Origin: an uncultured Eubacteriales bacterium
GTDB taxonomy: Bacteria > Bacillota > Clostridia > Christensenellales > Borkfalkiaceae
DNA length: 64,000 bases
Direction: 5' to 3'
Assembly: GCA_900548285.1 (NCBI GenBank)
Contig: URKE01000001.1
Location: forward strand, 1-64,000
Position 1 is the first letter of the stretch; the number at the start of each line of letters is the position of its first letter. Shown one piece after another: positions 35,437 to 44,066 of this stretch. The notes beneath the pieces were generated by a model. The model was not told where the DNA came from, searched no databases, and saw only the letters and a list, made by a program, of their open reading frames with translations. A program made the position numbers and the translations under genes.

Positions 35437-35473
35437 AAGATCGGGCTTGTCCTGCTTTGAATATTGTTTTATC

Positions 35474-35504
35474 GCCGCCCGCGGAAATCCGCGGGCGGTT
35501 TTTC
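35474..35504 (+). terminator. Intrinsic terminator of tilS-hpt
   Basis: CCGCCCGCGGA pairs with TCCGCGGGCGG, followed by TTTTTC. Confidence 0.9.
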
Positions 35505-35532
35505 TGCTTTAATACTGTCGAAAAATGGCGAA

Positions 35533-35548
35533 TAATCGACTTATAGGC
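35533..35548 (+). other. Copy 4 of the recurrent motif, intergenic
   Basis: TAATCGACTTATAGGC after the hpt terminator, outside any gene. Confidence 0.7.
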
Positions 35549-35586
35549 TTGTTTTTCATCGCGTGAGCATATGTTTGCGCATATGT

Positions 35587-35748
35587 TTAGTTGTTAAAAA
35601 CGTTATTCGTGTTTGTCGATGAATTGTTGTTGCAATTATAAGCCGTGGAGGATAAAAGCGCGAGAAGAAGCAAAACCTGCGTAAGGTTGATATATCCGTC
35701 CGCATACAAAAGATAAAGCAAACCTAAAAGAACTATGTTGGAATTCAT
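35587..35748 (-). CDS. Small hydrophobic protein with an asparagine-rich tail
   Basis: 53 residues from an ATG with GGAGG five bases upstream. Two hydrophobic stretches (IVLLGLLYLLYADGYI and LTQVLLLLALLSSTAY) are joined by a short polar turn and followed by a tail of Asn, Ser and Thr (NCNNNSSTNTNNVFNN). I do not know the family. It is small enough to be missed by automatic callers, but the ribosome-binding site and composition support a real gene. A membrane or spore-envelope role is conceivable only by analogy. Confidence 0.65.
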   Translation of the reverse strand: MNSNIVLLGLLYLLYADGYINLTQVLLLLALLSSTAYNCNNNSSTNTNNVFNN

Positions 35749-35934
35749 AATACCTCCGAAAAAACAAAATTCTCTTTTATTATACCTTATGCGACAAAAT
35801 TCGATTTTATGTTCCGTTGACTGTAACGATCGTTAAATAGTATAATTAAGACAATAAAACGCGGGCGATAAATGATGAATAGTTTATATGAACGCTCCTG
35901 CATAATATGGCAAAAAAAATTGAGAGGTGGAAAA

Positions 35935-36276
35935 ATGGGTTGCGCAACGCTTGTAATTGATAAAAAGACGTTCGACATGGTGGGAGATTATCTTCCTTGC
36001 GAAGAAGTTTTAGACGATCTCGTCGGGTTCTTTTCGCTGTTTTCGGATAAAACGCGGCTGAAAATTCTTTGCGCGCTGGCGATTTCGGAAATGTGCGTGA
36101 CCGATCTCGCGCTCACGATCGGGCTGAACCAGACCACGCTCAGCCATCAACTCAGAATTTTGCGTTCGGTCGGCGCGGTGAGCGTGAGAAGAGAGGGGAA
36201 AATCATCTATTACGGAATAAAAGACGAAGTGATAAACGACGTCGTTTTTAAAGGTATGGATTTTTTAAGCAGATAA
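35935..36276 (+). CDS. ArsR/SmtB-family transcriptional regulator
   Basis: 113 residues from the ATG after GAGAGG; longer in-frame starts at 35872 have no site. Winged-helix core: LFSDKTRLKILCALAISEMC, VTDLALTIGLNQTTLSHQLR, then REGKIIYYGIKD. The usual ELCVCDL metal motif is here EMCVTDL, with one Cys replaced by Thr, so the classic alpha-3 site is incomplete. Other cysteines near the start (MGC, LPCEE) might contribute. No obvious target gene is adjacent. Ligand unknown. Confidence 0.85.
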   Translation: MGCATLVIDKKTFDMVGDYLPCEEVLDDLVGFFSLFSDKTRLKILCALAISEMCVTDLALTIGLNQTTLSHQLRILRSVGAVSVRREGKIIYYGIKDEVINDVVFKGMDFLSR

Positions 36277-36334
36277 AATTTCACACGATAATTCACAACG
36301 ACGATACAACAAGAAAAATCAATAAAAACGACAA

Positions 36335-36366
36335 TAAAAAAAGCGTTTGTTCAACGCTTTTTTTAA
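36335..36366. terminator. Bidirectional terminator between the ArsR gene and fba
   Basis: AAAAAAAGCGTTTG, short loop, CAACGCTTTTTTT: T-tracts on both strands between convergent genes. Confidence 0.85.
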
Positions 36367-36383
36367 TATGTGGACTTATTGAA

Positions 36384-37331
36384 TTATCTGCATTCGTCCG
36401 CTTTTCCCGCGCAGCCGAGAACGTCGACGAGTTTGTGTTCTACGATCTTCTGAACGTTCGTTCTCGCGTCGCCGAGGTATTGTCTGGGATCGAAATGGTC
36501 GGGATGTTCAACCATATGCTGACGAACAGCCGCAGTGCAAGCCATACGAAGGTCCGAATCGATGTTGATTTTGCAGACAGCCATCGTAGCGGCTTTGCGA
36601 AGCATTTCTTCGGGGATACCGATCGCGTCGGGCATTTTGCCGCCGAATTCGTTAATCGTTTTGACAAATTCCTGCGGAACGGACGATGCTCCGTGCAGAA
36701 CGATGGGGAAGCCGGGCAGGCGTTTGCCGACTTCTTCGAGAATATCGAAACGAAGTTGCGGTTTCTGACCGGGTTTGAACTTATACGCGCCGTGCGAAGT
36801 TCCGATGGCGATTGCAAGCGAGTCGATACCCGTTTTGGTCGCAAATTCGTAAACTTCGTCGGGATCGGTGAACATGGCGTCGTCGGAATGAACTTTAACG
36901 TCGTCCTCGATGCCTGCAAGTTTGCCGAGTTCCGCTTCTACGGTAACGTTTCTGTCGTGAGCGTAAGCGACCACTTCTTTGGTTATCTCGATATTCTTCG
37001 CGAATTCGTATTTGGAAGCGTCGATCATAACGGAAGTGAAACCGTTGTCGATACAACTCTTGCAAAGGTCGAAGCAGTCGCCGTGGTCGAGGTGAAGCAC
37101 GATGGGAAGACCGGAGTCTTCTTCCGCGGCGAGAACGAGGTGTTTAAGATAAATGGGATTAGCGTATTTTCTCGCGCCGGATGAAACCTGAAGAATAAGC
37201 GGAGCGTTCTGCGCCTTACCGGCGTTTACTATTCCCTGAATGGTTTCCATGTTGTTTACGTTGAATGCGCCTATGGCGTAACCGCCTTTATAAGCCATTT
37301 CAAACATTTTCTTAGAGTTGACAAGTGGCAT
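36384..37331 (-). CDS. fba: Class II fructose-1,6-bisphosphate aldolase
   Basis: 315 residues from the ATG after GGAGG. Class II marks: GAFNVNNMETIQ (about 22), zinc site HLDHGDCFD (about 80), EAELGKLAG (about 130), AIGTSHGAYKF (about 175), FPIVLHGASSVP (about 205) and the phosphate-binding KINIDSDLRMA (about 255). It cleaves fructose-1,6-bisphosphate in glycolysis, using zinc. It is transcribed alone and ends at a shared terminator. Confidence 0.95.
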   Translation of the reverse strand: MPLVNSKKMFEMAYKGGYAIGAFNVNNMETIQGIVNAGKAQNAPLILQVSSGARKYANPIYLKHLVLAAEEDSGLPIVLHLDHGDCFDLCKSCIDNGFTSVMIDASKYEFAKNIEITKEVVAYAHDRNVTVEAELGKLAGIEDDVKVHSDDAMFTDPDEVYEFATKTGIDSLAIAIGTSHGAYKFKPGQKPQLRFDILEEVGKRLPGFPIVLHGASSVPQEFVKTINEFGGKMPDAIGIPEEMLRKAATMAVCKINIDSDLRMACTAAVRQHMVEHPDHFDPRQYLGDARTNVQKIVEHKLVDVLGCAGKADECR

Positions 37332-37521
37332 GATTCGTCCTCCGTGAATAATTTTTTTCGGTATCATTATACACTTTTTTTTTGTCGTCTGCAATCGATT
37401 GAGGGGAGTTGCCGTCCGATTTTTTAAATTTTGGACAACAAACGCCAAAACGTCGCCTTTTTCGCGGAAAAAAGTTTACAAACACGCGAAAATCATATAT
37501 AATGATATACGTAAAGTTATA

Positions 37522-37598
37522 CGCTTGACGATTTTTCGGCGCGTAACGCGATTAATCCCGCGCTTGACGATTTTCGGCGCGTAACGCGATTAATCCCG
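37522..37598 (+). repeat. Tandem duplication of a 38-39 bp unit upstream of manA
   Basis: Two nearly identical units beginning CGCTTGACGATTTT and ending GCGATTAATCCCG, with a degraded third (CGCCCGATATTTTCGGCGCG). Each contains TTGACG, so promoter elements may be duplicated. Confidence 0.85.
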
Positions 37599-37635
37599 CG
37601 CCCGATATTTTCGGCGCGGAACGGAGAAAACGGAA

Positions 37636-38589
37636 ATGTCCGAAAAAATTTATAAACTATACCCCGAGTGCAAGGATTATCTCTGGGGCGGAGAAAGACT
37701 GAAAACCGAATACGGAAAAATTACCGACAAAACGCCTTGCGCCGAAAGTTGGGAACTTTCTTATCACAAAGACGGACCGACGAAAATCGTCGACGGAAGA
37801 TATCTCAAAGACGTTCTCACCGAAGAGGATCTCGGAGCGAACTGCAAAAAGTTTGAGTTTTTCCCCGTACTTATTAAACTCATCGATGCAAAGCAGAATT
37901 TGTCCGTGCAGGTTCACCCGTCCGACGAATACGCTTTGAAGAACGAAAATTCTTACGGCAAAACGGAAATGTGGTATATTGCGGACGCGGCGGAGGGCGC
38001 GGGAATTTATTGCGGATTCAGACGCGATACCTCGAAAGAGGAGTTTTTGCGTTATCTCGACGAGGGAAAAGTCGAAGAGTTGCTCAATTTTATCCCGGTG
38101 AAAAAGGGGGAGAGTTATTTCATTGCGTCGGGAACGGTGCATGCGATCGGCGCGGGGTGCCTTATCTGCGAAATTCAGCAGAACAGCAATTTAACTTACA
38201 GGGTTTACGATTACAATCGCCGCGGCGCGGACGGAAAACCGAGAGAACTTCACGTTGATAAGGCGGTTAACGTAATAAACTTCGGCAAGTATTCGCCCGC
38301 GGTTTTCGACGATAAAAATAAAAGCGGCGAACACGACGACAATAAAGACGAAAAAATTATTGCGGAATGTAAATATTTCCGAGTGAGAGAGATTAAACTC
38401 CACGGCGAAACGAAGATAGATAACGACAGGAGTTTCACCGCGATAACGGTCGTTTCGGGCGAGGGAAAAATCTCGGGCGAAAATTTTGAGGAAAACTTCG
38501 GAAAGGGCGACAGTTATTTCATATCCTGCGCCGCGACGGCGACTTTAACGGGAAAAGCAACCGTTATAGCAACGGATATACCCGAATAG
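37636..38589 (+). CDS. manA: Mannose-6-phosphate isomerase (class I type)
   Basis: 317 residues; GGAG lies eight bases upstream. The family's YPECKDYLWGGERLKTEYG start, the zinc-site region QVHPSDEYA (about 95), YIASGTVHAIGAG-like YFIASGTVHAIGAG (about 165) and LTYRVYDYNRRGADGKPREL (about 190) are present. It interconverts mannose-6-phosphate and fructose-6-phosphate. A hydrophilic Asp/Lys-rich insertion (FDDKNKSGEHDDNKDEK, about 230) breaks the C-terminal domain. The gene's last codons are duplicated downstream. Confidence 0.92.
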   Translation: MSEKIYKLYPECKDYLWGGERLKTEYGKITDKTPCAESWELSYHKDGPTKIVDGRYLKDVLTEEDLGANCKKFEFFPVLIKLIDAKQNLSVQVHPSDEYALKNENSYGKTEMWYIADAAEGAGIYCGFRRDTSKEEFLRYLDEGKVEELLNFIPVKKGESYFIASGTVHAIGAGCLICEIQQNSNLTYRVYDYNRRGADGKPRELHVDKAVNVINFGKYSPAVFDDKNKSGEHDDNKDEKIIAECKYFRVREIKLHGETKIDNDRSFTAITVVSGEGKISGENFEENFGKGDSYFISCAATATLTGKATVIATDIPE

Positions 38590-38640
38590 GCGGCTGTCGC
38601 AACGGATATACCGGAGTAGCCGGGCATACCGGAGCAGCCG
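38569..38640 (+). repeat. Tandem duplication of the manA 3' end
   Basis: A 30-bp unit around GCAACGGATATACC occurs at the end of manA and again directly after its stop, followed by a decayed third unit (CATACCGGAGCAGCCGG). Confidence 0.75.
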
Positions 38641-38768
38641 GTTGCGCCGGAAAAGTTTTTCACTGATTTTTTCGGTTTATATCTCGCAATTTTTAATTAA
38701 CCGATATATAATAATTCACAAACAGAGGAATGCGGGTAGGGGATATCCGCGAAACAAGGAGTTATATT

Positions 38769-41141
38769 ATGGACTCGTATAAAGAATTAAGGGACGACGG
38801 ACTCGTAAATCCGGAAAATATCATAGTCAGTCCCGAAATAAAAACCATACCGATGGTCGCGCTTCGCGGTAAGGTTATTTTGCCGAACGTTTTCACGTCG
38901 TTCGACGTGGGCAGGCTCAAATCGCTCGCCGCGATAAACGCTTCGGTAGATACGGACGAAGCGTTGATTTTTGTTTCCGCTCAGCGCGATGCCAAGGTGG
39001 AAGAACCTTCCGAAAAAGACGTTTGCAACGTCGGCACGGTTTGCAGAATAAAACACATAACCCGCATGCCGGGCGACAACATAAAAGTCAACGTAAACGC
39101 GCTTTTCGCCGCGGAGATAGTTTCTTTCGAGCCGAACGACAATTATTTTCTCGTAACGGTCAAGGAGAGAATCCCGGACGACTGCGACGACGCCGAAACG
39201 GAGGCTTATTTCCGCGTGGTGAGAACCGAACTCGCGGAATTTCTGAATATGCCCGAAGTTAAGGTCAACAAGGACGTTTTCGCGAACGTGCTTGCGCTCG
39301 AAAAACCCGAGGAGTTCGTCAACGCCGCTTCATATAATATGAATTTCAAAGAGGGCGACAAACAGCAGATTCTCGAGTATTCTGCCATTAAGGAGAAACT
39401 CTACGCTTTTTTCAATTTCCTCGTTCACGAAAAGGAGATAATCAAAACCGAAAAAGAAATTTCGGATAAAGTTAAGTCGAGCGTTGAAAAAAGCCAGCGC
39501 GAGTATTATCTCAGAGAACGCCTGAAAGCGATTCATAGCGAACTCGGCGACGATGAGAACGAAAAAGACGAACTCAAAGAGCGTATTCTGGCTAAAAAGA
39601 TGCCGAAAGAGGTGGAGGAGAAGGCTCTCAAAGAGTTTTCGAGAATGGATAAAATGAATCCGTCCTCGCCCGATTACACAGTGCTTTCCACTTATCTCGA
39701 CTGGCTTTTAGATCTTCCTTTCAATGAGGCGAGCAAGGACAGAGAGAGTATTGCGGAGGCTAAAAAGATTCTCGAAGCCGACCATTACGGGCTTGAAAAA
39801 ATCAAAGAGAGAATTATCGAATATCTTGCCGTGCTTAAACTCACCGGCAAAACGGGCGGTTCTATTCTTTGCCTTTACGGTCCTCCGGGCGTGGGCAAAA
39901 CGTCAATCGCCAAATCGGTGGCGCGGGCGCTTGACAGAAAATTCGTGAGAATGAGTCTCGGCGGCGTTAAGGACGAAGCCGAAATTCGCGGTCACAGAAA
40001 AACTTACGTCGGCGCGATGCCCGGCAGAATTATGTACGCGATGAAAGAGGCGGGAACGGTCAACCCCGTTATTCTGCTCGACGAAATAGATAAACTTTCC
40101 AGCGACCTTCGCGGCGATCCCGCGAGCGCGCTTCTCGAGGTTTTAGACCCCGAACAAAACGTCGCTTTCCGCGACCGTTATCTCGAAATACCTTACGATT
40201 TGTCCAAGGTTATTTTCATCACCACGGCAAACTCGCTCGAAACTATCCCATCGCCCCTTCTCGACAGAATGGAGGTTCTGGAACTGAGCGGTTACACGAG
40301 AAACGAAAAATGCGAGATCGCAAAACGTTATCTCGTGCCGAAAGAAACGGTTAAAAATGGGCTTGACGTTAAACGCGTTAAGTTTGAAGAAAGCGCCGTT
40401 TATCGACTTATAGACGGGTTTACGCGTGAAGCGGGCGTGAGAAATCTCGAAAGGGAGATAGGCTCGGTGTGCAGAAAAATCGCAACGGAAGTGGCGAGCG
40501 GAAAGACGAAAAAGAAATTCGATATCGACGATAAATCGATTGAAAAATATCTCGGCGCGGACAGATTCTCCTATACGGACGAACTGAGAAACGACGAAGT
40601 GGGTTGCGCAACGGGACTTGCCTGGACGCAGGTCGGCGGAACGACGCTCCCCGTAGAAGTCGCTCTTTTCAAGGGAAAGGGCAACCTTTATCTCACCGGA
40701 AAACTCGGCGAAGTGATGCAGGAAAGCGCGAAAATCGCTTTGACTTACGTTAAACTTCACGCCGAAGAAATAGGCGTTGACGGAAAGAAATTCGAGGACT
40801 ACGACGTTCATATCCACGTTCCCGAGGGCGCGACGCCCAAGGACGGACCGAGCGCGGGCGTAACGCTCGCAACGGCGATAACTTCGGCGTTCACGGGCAA
40901 AAAAGTTCGCGGCGACGTGGCGATGACGGGCGAAATTACCTTGCGCGGAAAAGTTCTGCCTATCGGCGGGCTTAAAGAAAAGGCGCTCGCGGCGTTCAGA
41001 CTGGGGATAAGAAACGTGATTATTCCCGACCGCAACAAAAAAGACCTCGAGGAAATACCCGACAACATAAGAAACGAAATGAATTTCATTCCCGTTTCGT
41101 CCGTAGGCGAAGTCCTTAAAGTCGCCGTCCGCGAATTCTAA
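38769..41141 (+). CDS. lon: ATP-dependent Lon protease
   Basis: 790 residues from the ATG after GGAG; an upstream in-frame ATG at 38730 lacks a site. LonA layout: N-terminal substrate domain (IPMVALRGKVILPNVFTSFD), a coiled coil (SQREYYLRERLKAIHSELGD), the AAA+ module with Walker A GPPGVGKTS (about 355), Walker B VILLDEIDKL, and the protease domain with the catalytic Ser in PKDGPSAGVTLA (about 680) and Lys near KVLPIGGLKEKALAA. It degrades misfolded and regulatory proteins. It is followed about 70 bases later by ysxC, the usual lon-ysxC order in Bacillota. Confidence 0.96.
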   Translation: MDSYKELRDDGLVNPENIIVSPEIKTIPMVALRGKVILPNVFTSFDVGRLKSLAAINASVDTDEALIFVSAQRDAKVEEPSEKDVCNVGTVCRIKHITRMPGDNIKVNVNALFAAEIVSFEPNDNYFLVTVKERIPDDCDDAETEAYFRVVRTELAEFLNMPEVKVNKDVFANVLALEKPEEFVNAASYNMNFKEGDKQQILEYSAIKEKLYAFFNFLVHEKEIIKTEKEISDKVKSSVEKSQREYYLRERLKAIHSELGDDENEKDELKERILAKKMPKEVEEKALKEFSRMDKMNPSSPDYTVLSTYLDWLLDLPFNEASKDRESIAEAKKILEADHYGLEKIKERIIEYLAVLKLTGKTGGSILCLYGPPGVGKTSIAKSVARALDRKFVRMSLGGVKDEAEIRGHRKTYVGAMPGRIMYAMKEAGTVNPVILLDEIDKLSSDLRGDPASALLEVLDPEQNVAFRDRYLEIPYDLSKVIFITTANSLETIPSPLLDRMEVLELSGYTRNEKCEIAKRYLVPKETVKNGLDVKRVKFEESAVYRLIDGFTREAGVRNLEREIGSVCRKIATEVASGKTKKKFDIDDKSIEKYLGADRFSYTDELRNDEVGCATGLAWTQVGGTTLPVEVALFKGKGNLYLTGKLGEVMQESAKIALTYVKLHAEEIGVDGKKFEDYDVHIHVPEGATPKDGPSAGVTLATAITSAFTGKKVRGDVAMTGEITLRGKVLPIGGLKEKALAAFRLGIRNVIIPDRNKKDLEEIPDNIRNEMNFIPVSSVGEVLKVAVREF
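40400..40413 (+). other. Copy 5 of the recurrent motif, inside lon
   Basis: TTATCGACTTATAG, read TAT CGA CTT ATA (Tyr-Arg-Leu-Ile). Confidence 0.65.
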
Positions 41142-41209
41142 ACGGATTACGGGCGTGGTTCAAGCGGTTTTCCAACAAAGTAAAAAGCAGTAATCGGGGG
41201 ATTTCAACG

Positions 41210-41863
41210 ATGATTATCAAAAACGCAACGTTCATAACGTCAGCGGCGTCGCCGTCGCAGTTCATAAAGCCGGACAAACCGATAATAGCGGTGGTAGGCA
41301 AATCGAACGTGGGCAAAAGTTCGTTCATAAATATGCTCGCGAATCAGAAAAAACTCGCGAAAACGTCCGACACGCCGGGCAGAACGCGGCTCGTCAATTA
41401 TTTCGACTTCGGCGAATTCGTTCTCGCCGACCTGCCGGGTTACGGCTATGCGAAGGTTTCCAAAGCGGAAAAAGAGAAGTGGGGCGTTACGATGCAGAAG
41501 TTTTTTGCGGACAAATCGAACGCGAATTACGTTTTTTCGCTCGTCGATATTCGCCACAAACCCACGGCGGACGACGTAACGATGGTTAATTTTCTTCATT
41601 CGTGCGCGTTTTCGTTCAGTTTCATCGCTACAAAAGCGGATAAACTTTCGAGAATGCAGGTTAAAAAGAACGTGGAGGATATCGCCCGCTTTTTCGCGGT
41701 GACGAAGCAGAACGTGATTGCCGTTTCGTCGGAAACCCGTCAGGGGAAGGACGAAGTGCTTGCCAGACTCGACGAAATTCTCGAAAACGTCGCTCTTTAC
41801 GGCCCGGGCAGCGGTCGGAATGAGGACGATGAAGAGGACGAGGAGGAAGAAAATGCAGAATAA
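41210..41863 (+). CDS. ysxC: Ribosome biogenesis GTP-binding protein
   Basis: 217 residues. G1 is GKSNVGKSSFINMLA (about 28), G2/G3 DTPGRTRLVNYF and LADLPGYGYAKV, and G4 FIATKADKLS. The start is FITSAASPSQFIKPDKPIIA, typical of EngB/YsxC. It assists assembly of the 50S subunit. The C-terminus carries an acidic tail (NEDDEEDEEEENAE) that overlaps the next gene by 11 bases. Confidence 0.95.
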   Translation: MIIKNATFITSAASPSQFIKPDKPIIAVVGKSNVGKSSFINMLANQKKLAKTSDTPGRTRLVNYFDFGEFVLADLPGYGYAKVSKAEKEKWGVTMQKFFADKSNANYVFSLVDIRHKPTADDVTMVNFLHSCAFSFSFIATKADKLSRMQVKKNVEDIARFFAVTKQNVIAVSSETRQGKDEVLARLDEILENVALYGPGSGRNEDDEEDEEEENAE

Positions 41864-42089
41864 ATCGACGTTATTCAGAGTTATTTCGATAGTTTTTTAC
41901 GTGCTTGCGGCTCTGTTGTTTTTTATGCGAACCGAAGAGAACGGTTATATGACCTTCGCCGTGATTTCGCTTGCGATCGGCGCGGTTTTCAGTTCGGTTT
42001 CCGCCGCGATAACGTTAAAGAATAAGGATAAAAACGACGCGGACGACAACACGGACGAACAAACAAACGATAATCCCGAAAAAAAATAA
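41853..42089 (+). CDS. Small membrane protein of unknown function
   Basis: 78 residues from an ATG inside the end of ysxC, preceded by GAGGAGGAAG. Two hydrophobic segments (VISIVFYVLAALLFFM and MTFAVISLAIGAVFSSVSAA) are followed by an Asp/Asn/Lys-rich tail. Probably cotranscribed with lon and ysxC. No family recognised. Confidence 0.7.
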   Translation: MQNKSTLFRVISIVFYVLAALLFFMRTEENGYMTFAVISLAIGAVFSSVSAAITLKNKDKNDADDNTDEQTNDNPEKK

Positions 42090-42113
42090 AATCGGAAAAC
42101 GGCGTTAAAACGC

Positions 42114-42142
42114 TTGCGTTTTTCGGGATAATGTATTACAAT
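42114..42142 (+). promoter_or_regulatory. Promoter of the lysine-riboswitch operon
   Basis: TTGCGT, 17 bases, TACAAT, just before the riboswitch. Confidence 0.6.
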
Positions 42143-42148
42143 CGAACC

Positions 42149-42322
42149 AACTTAACAGTAGAGATAGAGGCGCAGGGCTTAAAAGTAACCTCGTTCATAA
42201 CCCGTCGAAGGGGAACGATGCGAAAGGAAGTCTTGCCGAAACCGTTGCGCGTTCGCACCGCGCGGCAGGTTGGGCGTCGATAAAACATATCGGCGACTGT
42301 CGCTTTTTGCGGAGGGCTATCG
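42149..42322 (+). ncRNA. Lysine riboswitch (L box)
   Basis: Conserved L-box blocks occur in order: AGAGGCGC-type start (TAGAGGCGCAGGG), AAAAGTAACC, GAAGGGGAACGATGCG, AAGTCTTGCCGAAACC, GGCAGGTTGGG, CGACTGTC, and GGAGGGCTATC closing the aptamer. It binds lysine and, with the following terminator, shuts off transcription when lysine is plentiful. It therefore identifies the transporter downstream as lysine-responsive. Confidence 0.92.
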
Positions 42323-42339
42323 TGATATCAGCGGATTTT

Positions 42340-42383
42340 CCCGTGAGTATTGCTATGCGGCTCTACTCACGGGTTTTTATTTT
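42340..42383 (+). terminator. Riboswitch-controlled terminator
   Basis: CCCGTGAGTA pairs with TACTCACGGG, then TTTTTATTTT, 20 bases before the transporter start. Expression platform of the L box. Confidence 0.88.
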
Positions 42384-42401
42384 CTTTCAGGAGGAGCATA
42401 A

Positions 42402-44066
42402 ATGAAAAACAGACGCTCGATATTTTTAGTACTGATAAGCGTTTTTCTTATTTTTGCCTGCAGCGGTTGCGGCGGAAGAAATAACGCGAAACTCACTTAC
42501 GTCGACCTTGTAAACAACGACACGGGGTTTGCCGCCACCGACGCGGACGTCGCCATAGCCATAGGGCTTAAGAAAGGCGACGCGTATAAAGACAAAATGA
42601 ATCAGTTTCTCGATAAACTCACCGCCGAAAAGCAGGAAGAGATCATGGGCGGGATTATCGGGATTTTAAACGACGAAACCGCGACTTTCACGCCGCGTTA
42701 CGATTTTTCGTCCGTTACGGGCGGAGTTCTGAAAGTCGGAATGGAGTGCGCTTACGAACCGTATAACTGGACTCAGGACGACGACAGAAACGGCGCGCTC
42801 CCGATAAAAAACCTGAGCGGAAAATACGCCAACGGTTACGACGTTCAGATAGCCGCTATGGTCGCCGCTTCGATGAATATGACAATCGAAATTTATCAAT
42901 ACGAGTGGGAGAGCCTTATCCCGGCGGTTCAGAGCGGAAAACTCGACGCTATCGTCGCGGGTATGAGCCCCACGGAAGAGCGAAAAAAGGAAGTCGATTT
43001 CACCACGCCTTATTATCGTTCCACGCTCGTCGTTGTGACGAGAGAAGGTTCGGTTATCGCCGACGCGAAGAGTCTTGAGGAAATCGATAAAGAGGGGGTT
43101 AAAGTCGCGGGGCAACCGGGAACTTTCCACCTTTCCGCGCTTAAATCTCAGACGAGCAATCTTACCGTTATAGACAGCCTTGCGAACTTCGTCGATATGA
43201 GAATCGCGCTCGAAGCGGGAACTATAGACGGTTACGTCGCCGAACGCCCCACCGCGAACGCCGTATGCAACGCAAAAAACGGCGAAGAAGAAGGTTTTTT
43301 CGTTTCGGTCGGAAACATTCTGAAAACGTATTGGAAAGACTTTCTGAAAGGTATAGGTTACACCCTTTCGATAGCGTTGATATCCACGGTCGCGGGGCTT
43401 TTAATCGGCTTGATTATAGGCATCGTGAGAACGATTCCGCGCTCGAAAAAGAAGTGGGTGGCGGTTATTCAGAAAGTCGTTGACGTGATATTGTCCGTTT
43501 ATATCGAAGTGTTCAGAGGCACGCCGATGATGGTGCAGTCGATGGTTATTTACTGGGGTTACGCATTCGCTACGGGCGGCAACACGCTCAATCTGTTTTT
43601 CTCTGCGCTCGTCATAGTTTCGATTAACACCGGCGCGTATATCGCGGAAATCGTGAGAGGCGGAATAATTTCGATAGACAAAGGTCAGTTCGAAGGCGCG
43701 AGGGCGCTCGGAATGGGGCATGTTCAGACGATGATTCACGTTATTCTGCCGCAGGTTATAAGGAATATTCTCCCCGCCGTTTCCAACGAATTCGTCATCA
43801 ATATCAAAGATACTTCCGTCCTTAACGTGATAGGCGTAACCGAACTTTATTTCTTCACGAACGTGATAGTGAAGCAGACGTATAAAAACTTCCCGATTTA
43901 CTTCATATGTTGTGTGATTTACTTCATAATGACGTTCACGATCACGAGAATTTTAAGGCTCGTGGAAAAACTTCTCGCCGGTAAGGATAATTACACGATC
44001 TGCGGTTCGCAGACGGACGCCGCCGCGATGATAAAAGTTACCAAGGAGGGAATTCCCAATGACTGA
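42402..44066 (+). CDS. Fused substrate-binding protein and permease of a lysine-type ABC importer
   Basis: 554 residues. A lipoprotein signal (FACSGC) is followed by a family-3 binding domain: LKVGMECAYEPYNWTQ (about 112), GYDVQIAAMVAASMNM and DAIVAGMSPTEERKKEVDFT. From about residue 305 it becomes a HisM/GlnP-type permease with the EAA loop IDKGQFEGARALGMGHVQTM (about 425). Such fusions tether the binding domain to the channel. The region before the binding domain (TDADVAIAIGLKKGDAYKDK) resembles the usual end of family-3 binding proteins, so the domain may be circularly permuted. Lysine as substrate is inferred from the L box. It overlaps the ATPase gene by eight bases. Confidence 0.9.
   Translation: MKNRRSIFLVLISVFLIFACSGCGGRNNAKLTYVDLVNNDTGFAATDADVAIAIGLKKGDAYKDKMNQFLDKLTAEKQEEIMGGIIGILNDETATFTPRYDFSSVTGGVLKVGMECAYEPYNWTQDDDRNGALPIKNLSGKYANGYDVQIAAMVAASMNMTIEIYQYEWESLIPAVQSGKLDAIVAGMSPTEERKKEVDFTTPYYRSTLVVVTREGSVIADAKSLEEIDKEGVKVAGQPGTFHLSALKSQTSNLTVIDSLANFVDMRIALEAGTIDGYVAERPTANAVCNAKNGEEEGFFVSVGNILKTYWKDFLKGIGYTLSIALISTVAGLLIGLIIGIVRTIPRSKKKWVAVIQKVVDVILSVYIEVFRGTPMMVQSMVIYWGYAFATGGNTLNLFFSALVIVSINTGAYIAEIVRGGIISIDKGQFEGARALGMGHVQTMIHVILPQVIRNILPAVSNEFVINIKDTSVLNVIGVTELYFFTNVIVKQTYKNFPIYFICCVIYFIMTFTITRILRLVEKLLAGKDNYTICGSQTDAAAMIKVTKEGIPND

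Noticed and set aside
43390..43416. TTAATCGGCTT-GAT-TATAGGC in the lysine permease, like the recurrent motif with three extra bases
   Set aside because: The interruption breaks the word, and the sequence codes a plain membrane helix (LLIGLIIGIV); not counted.
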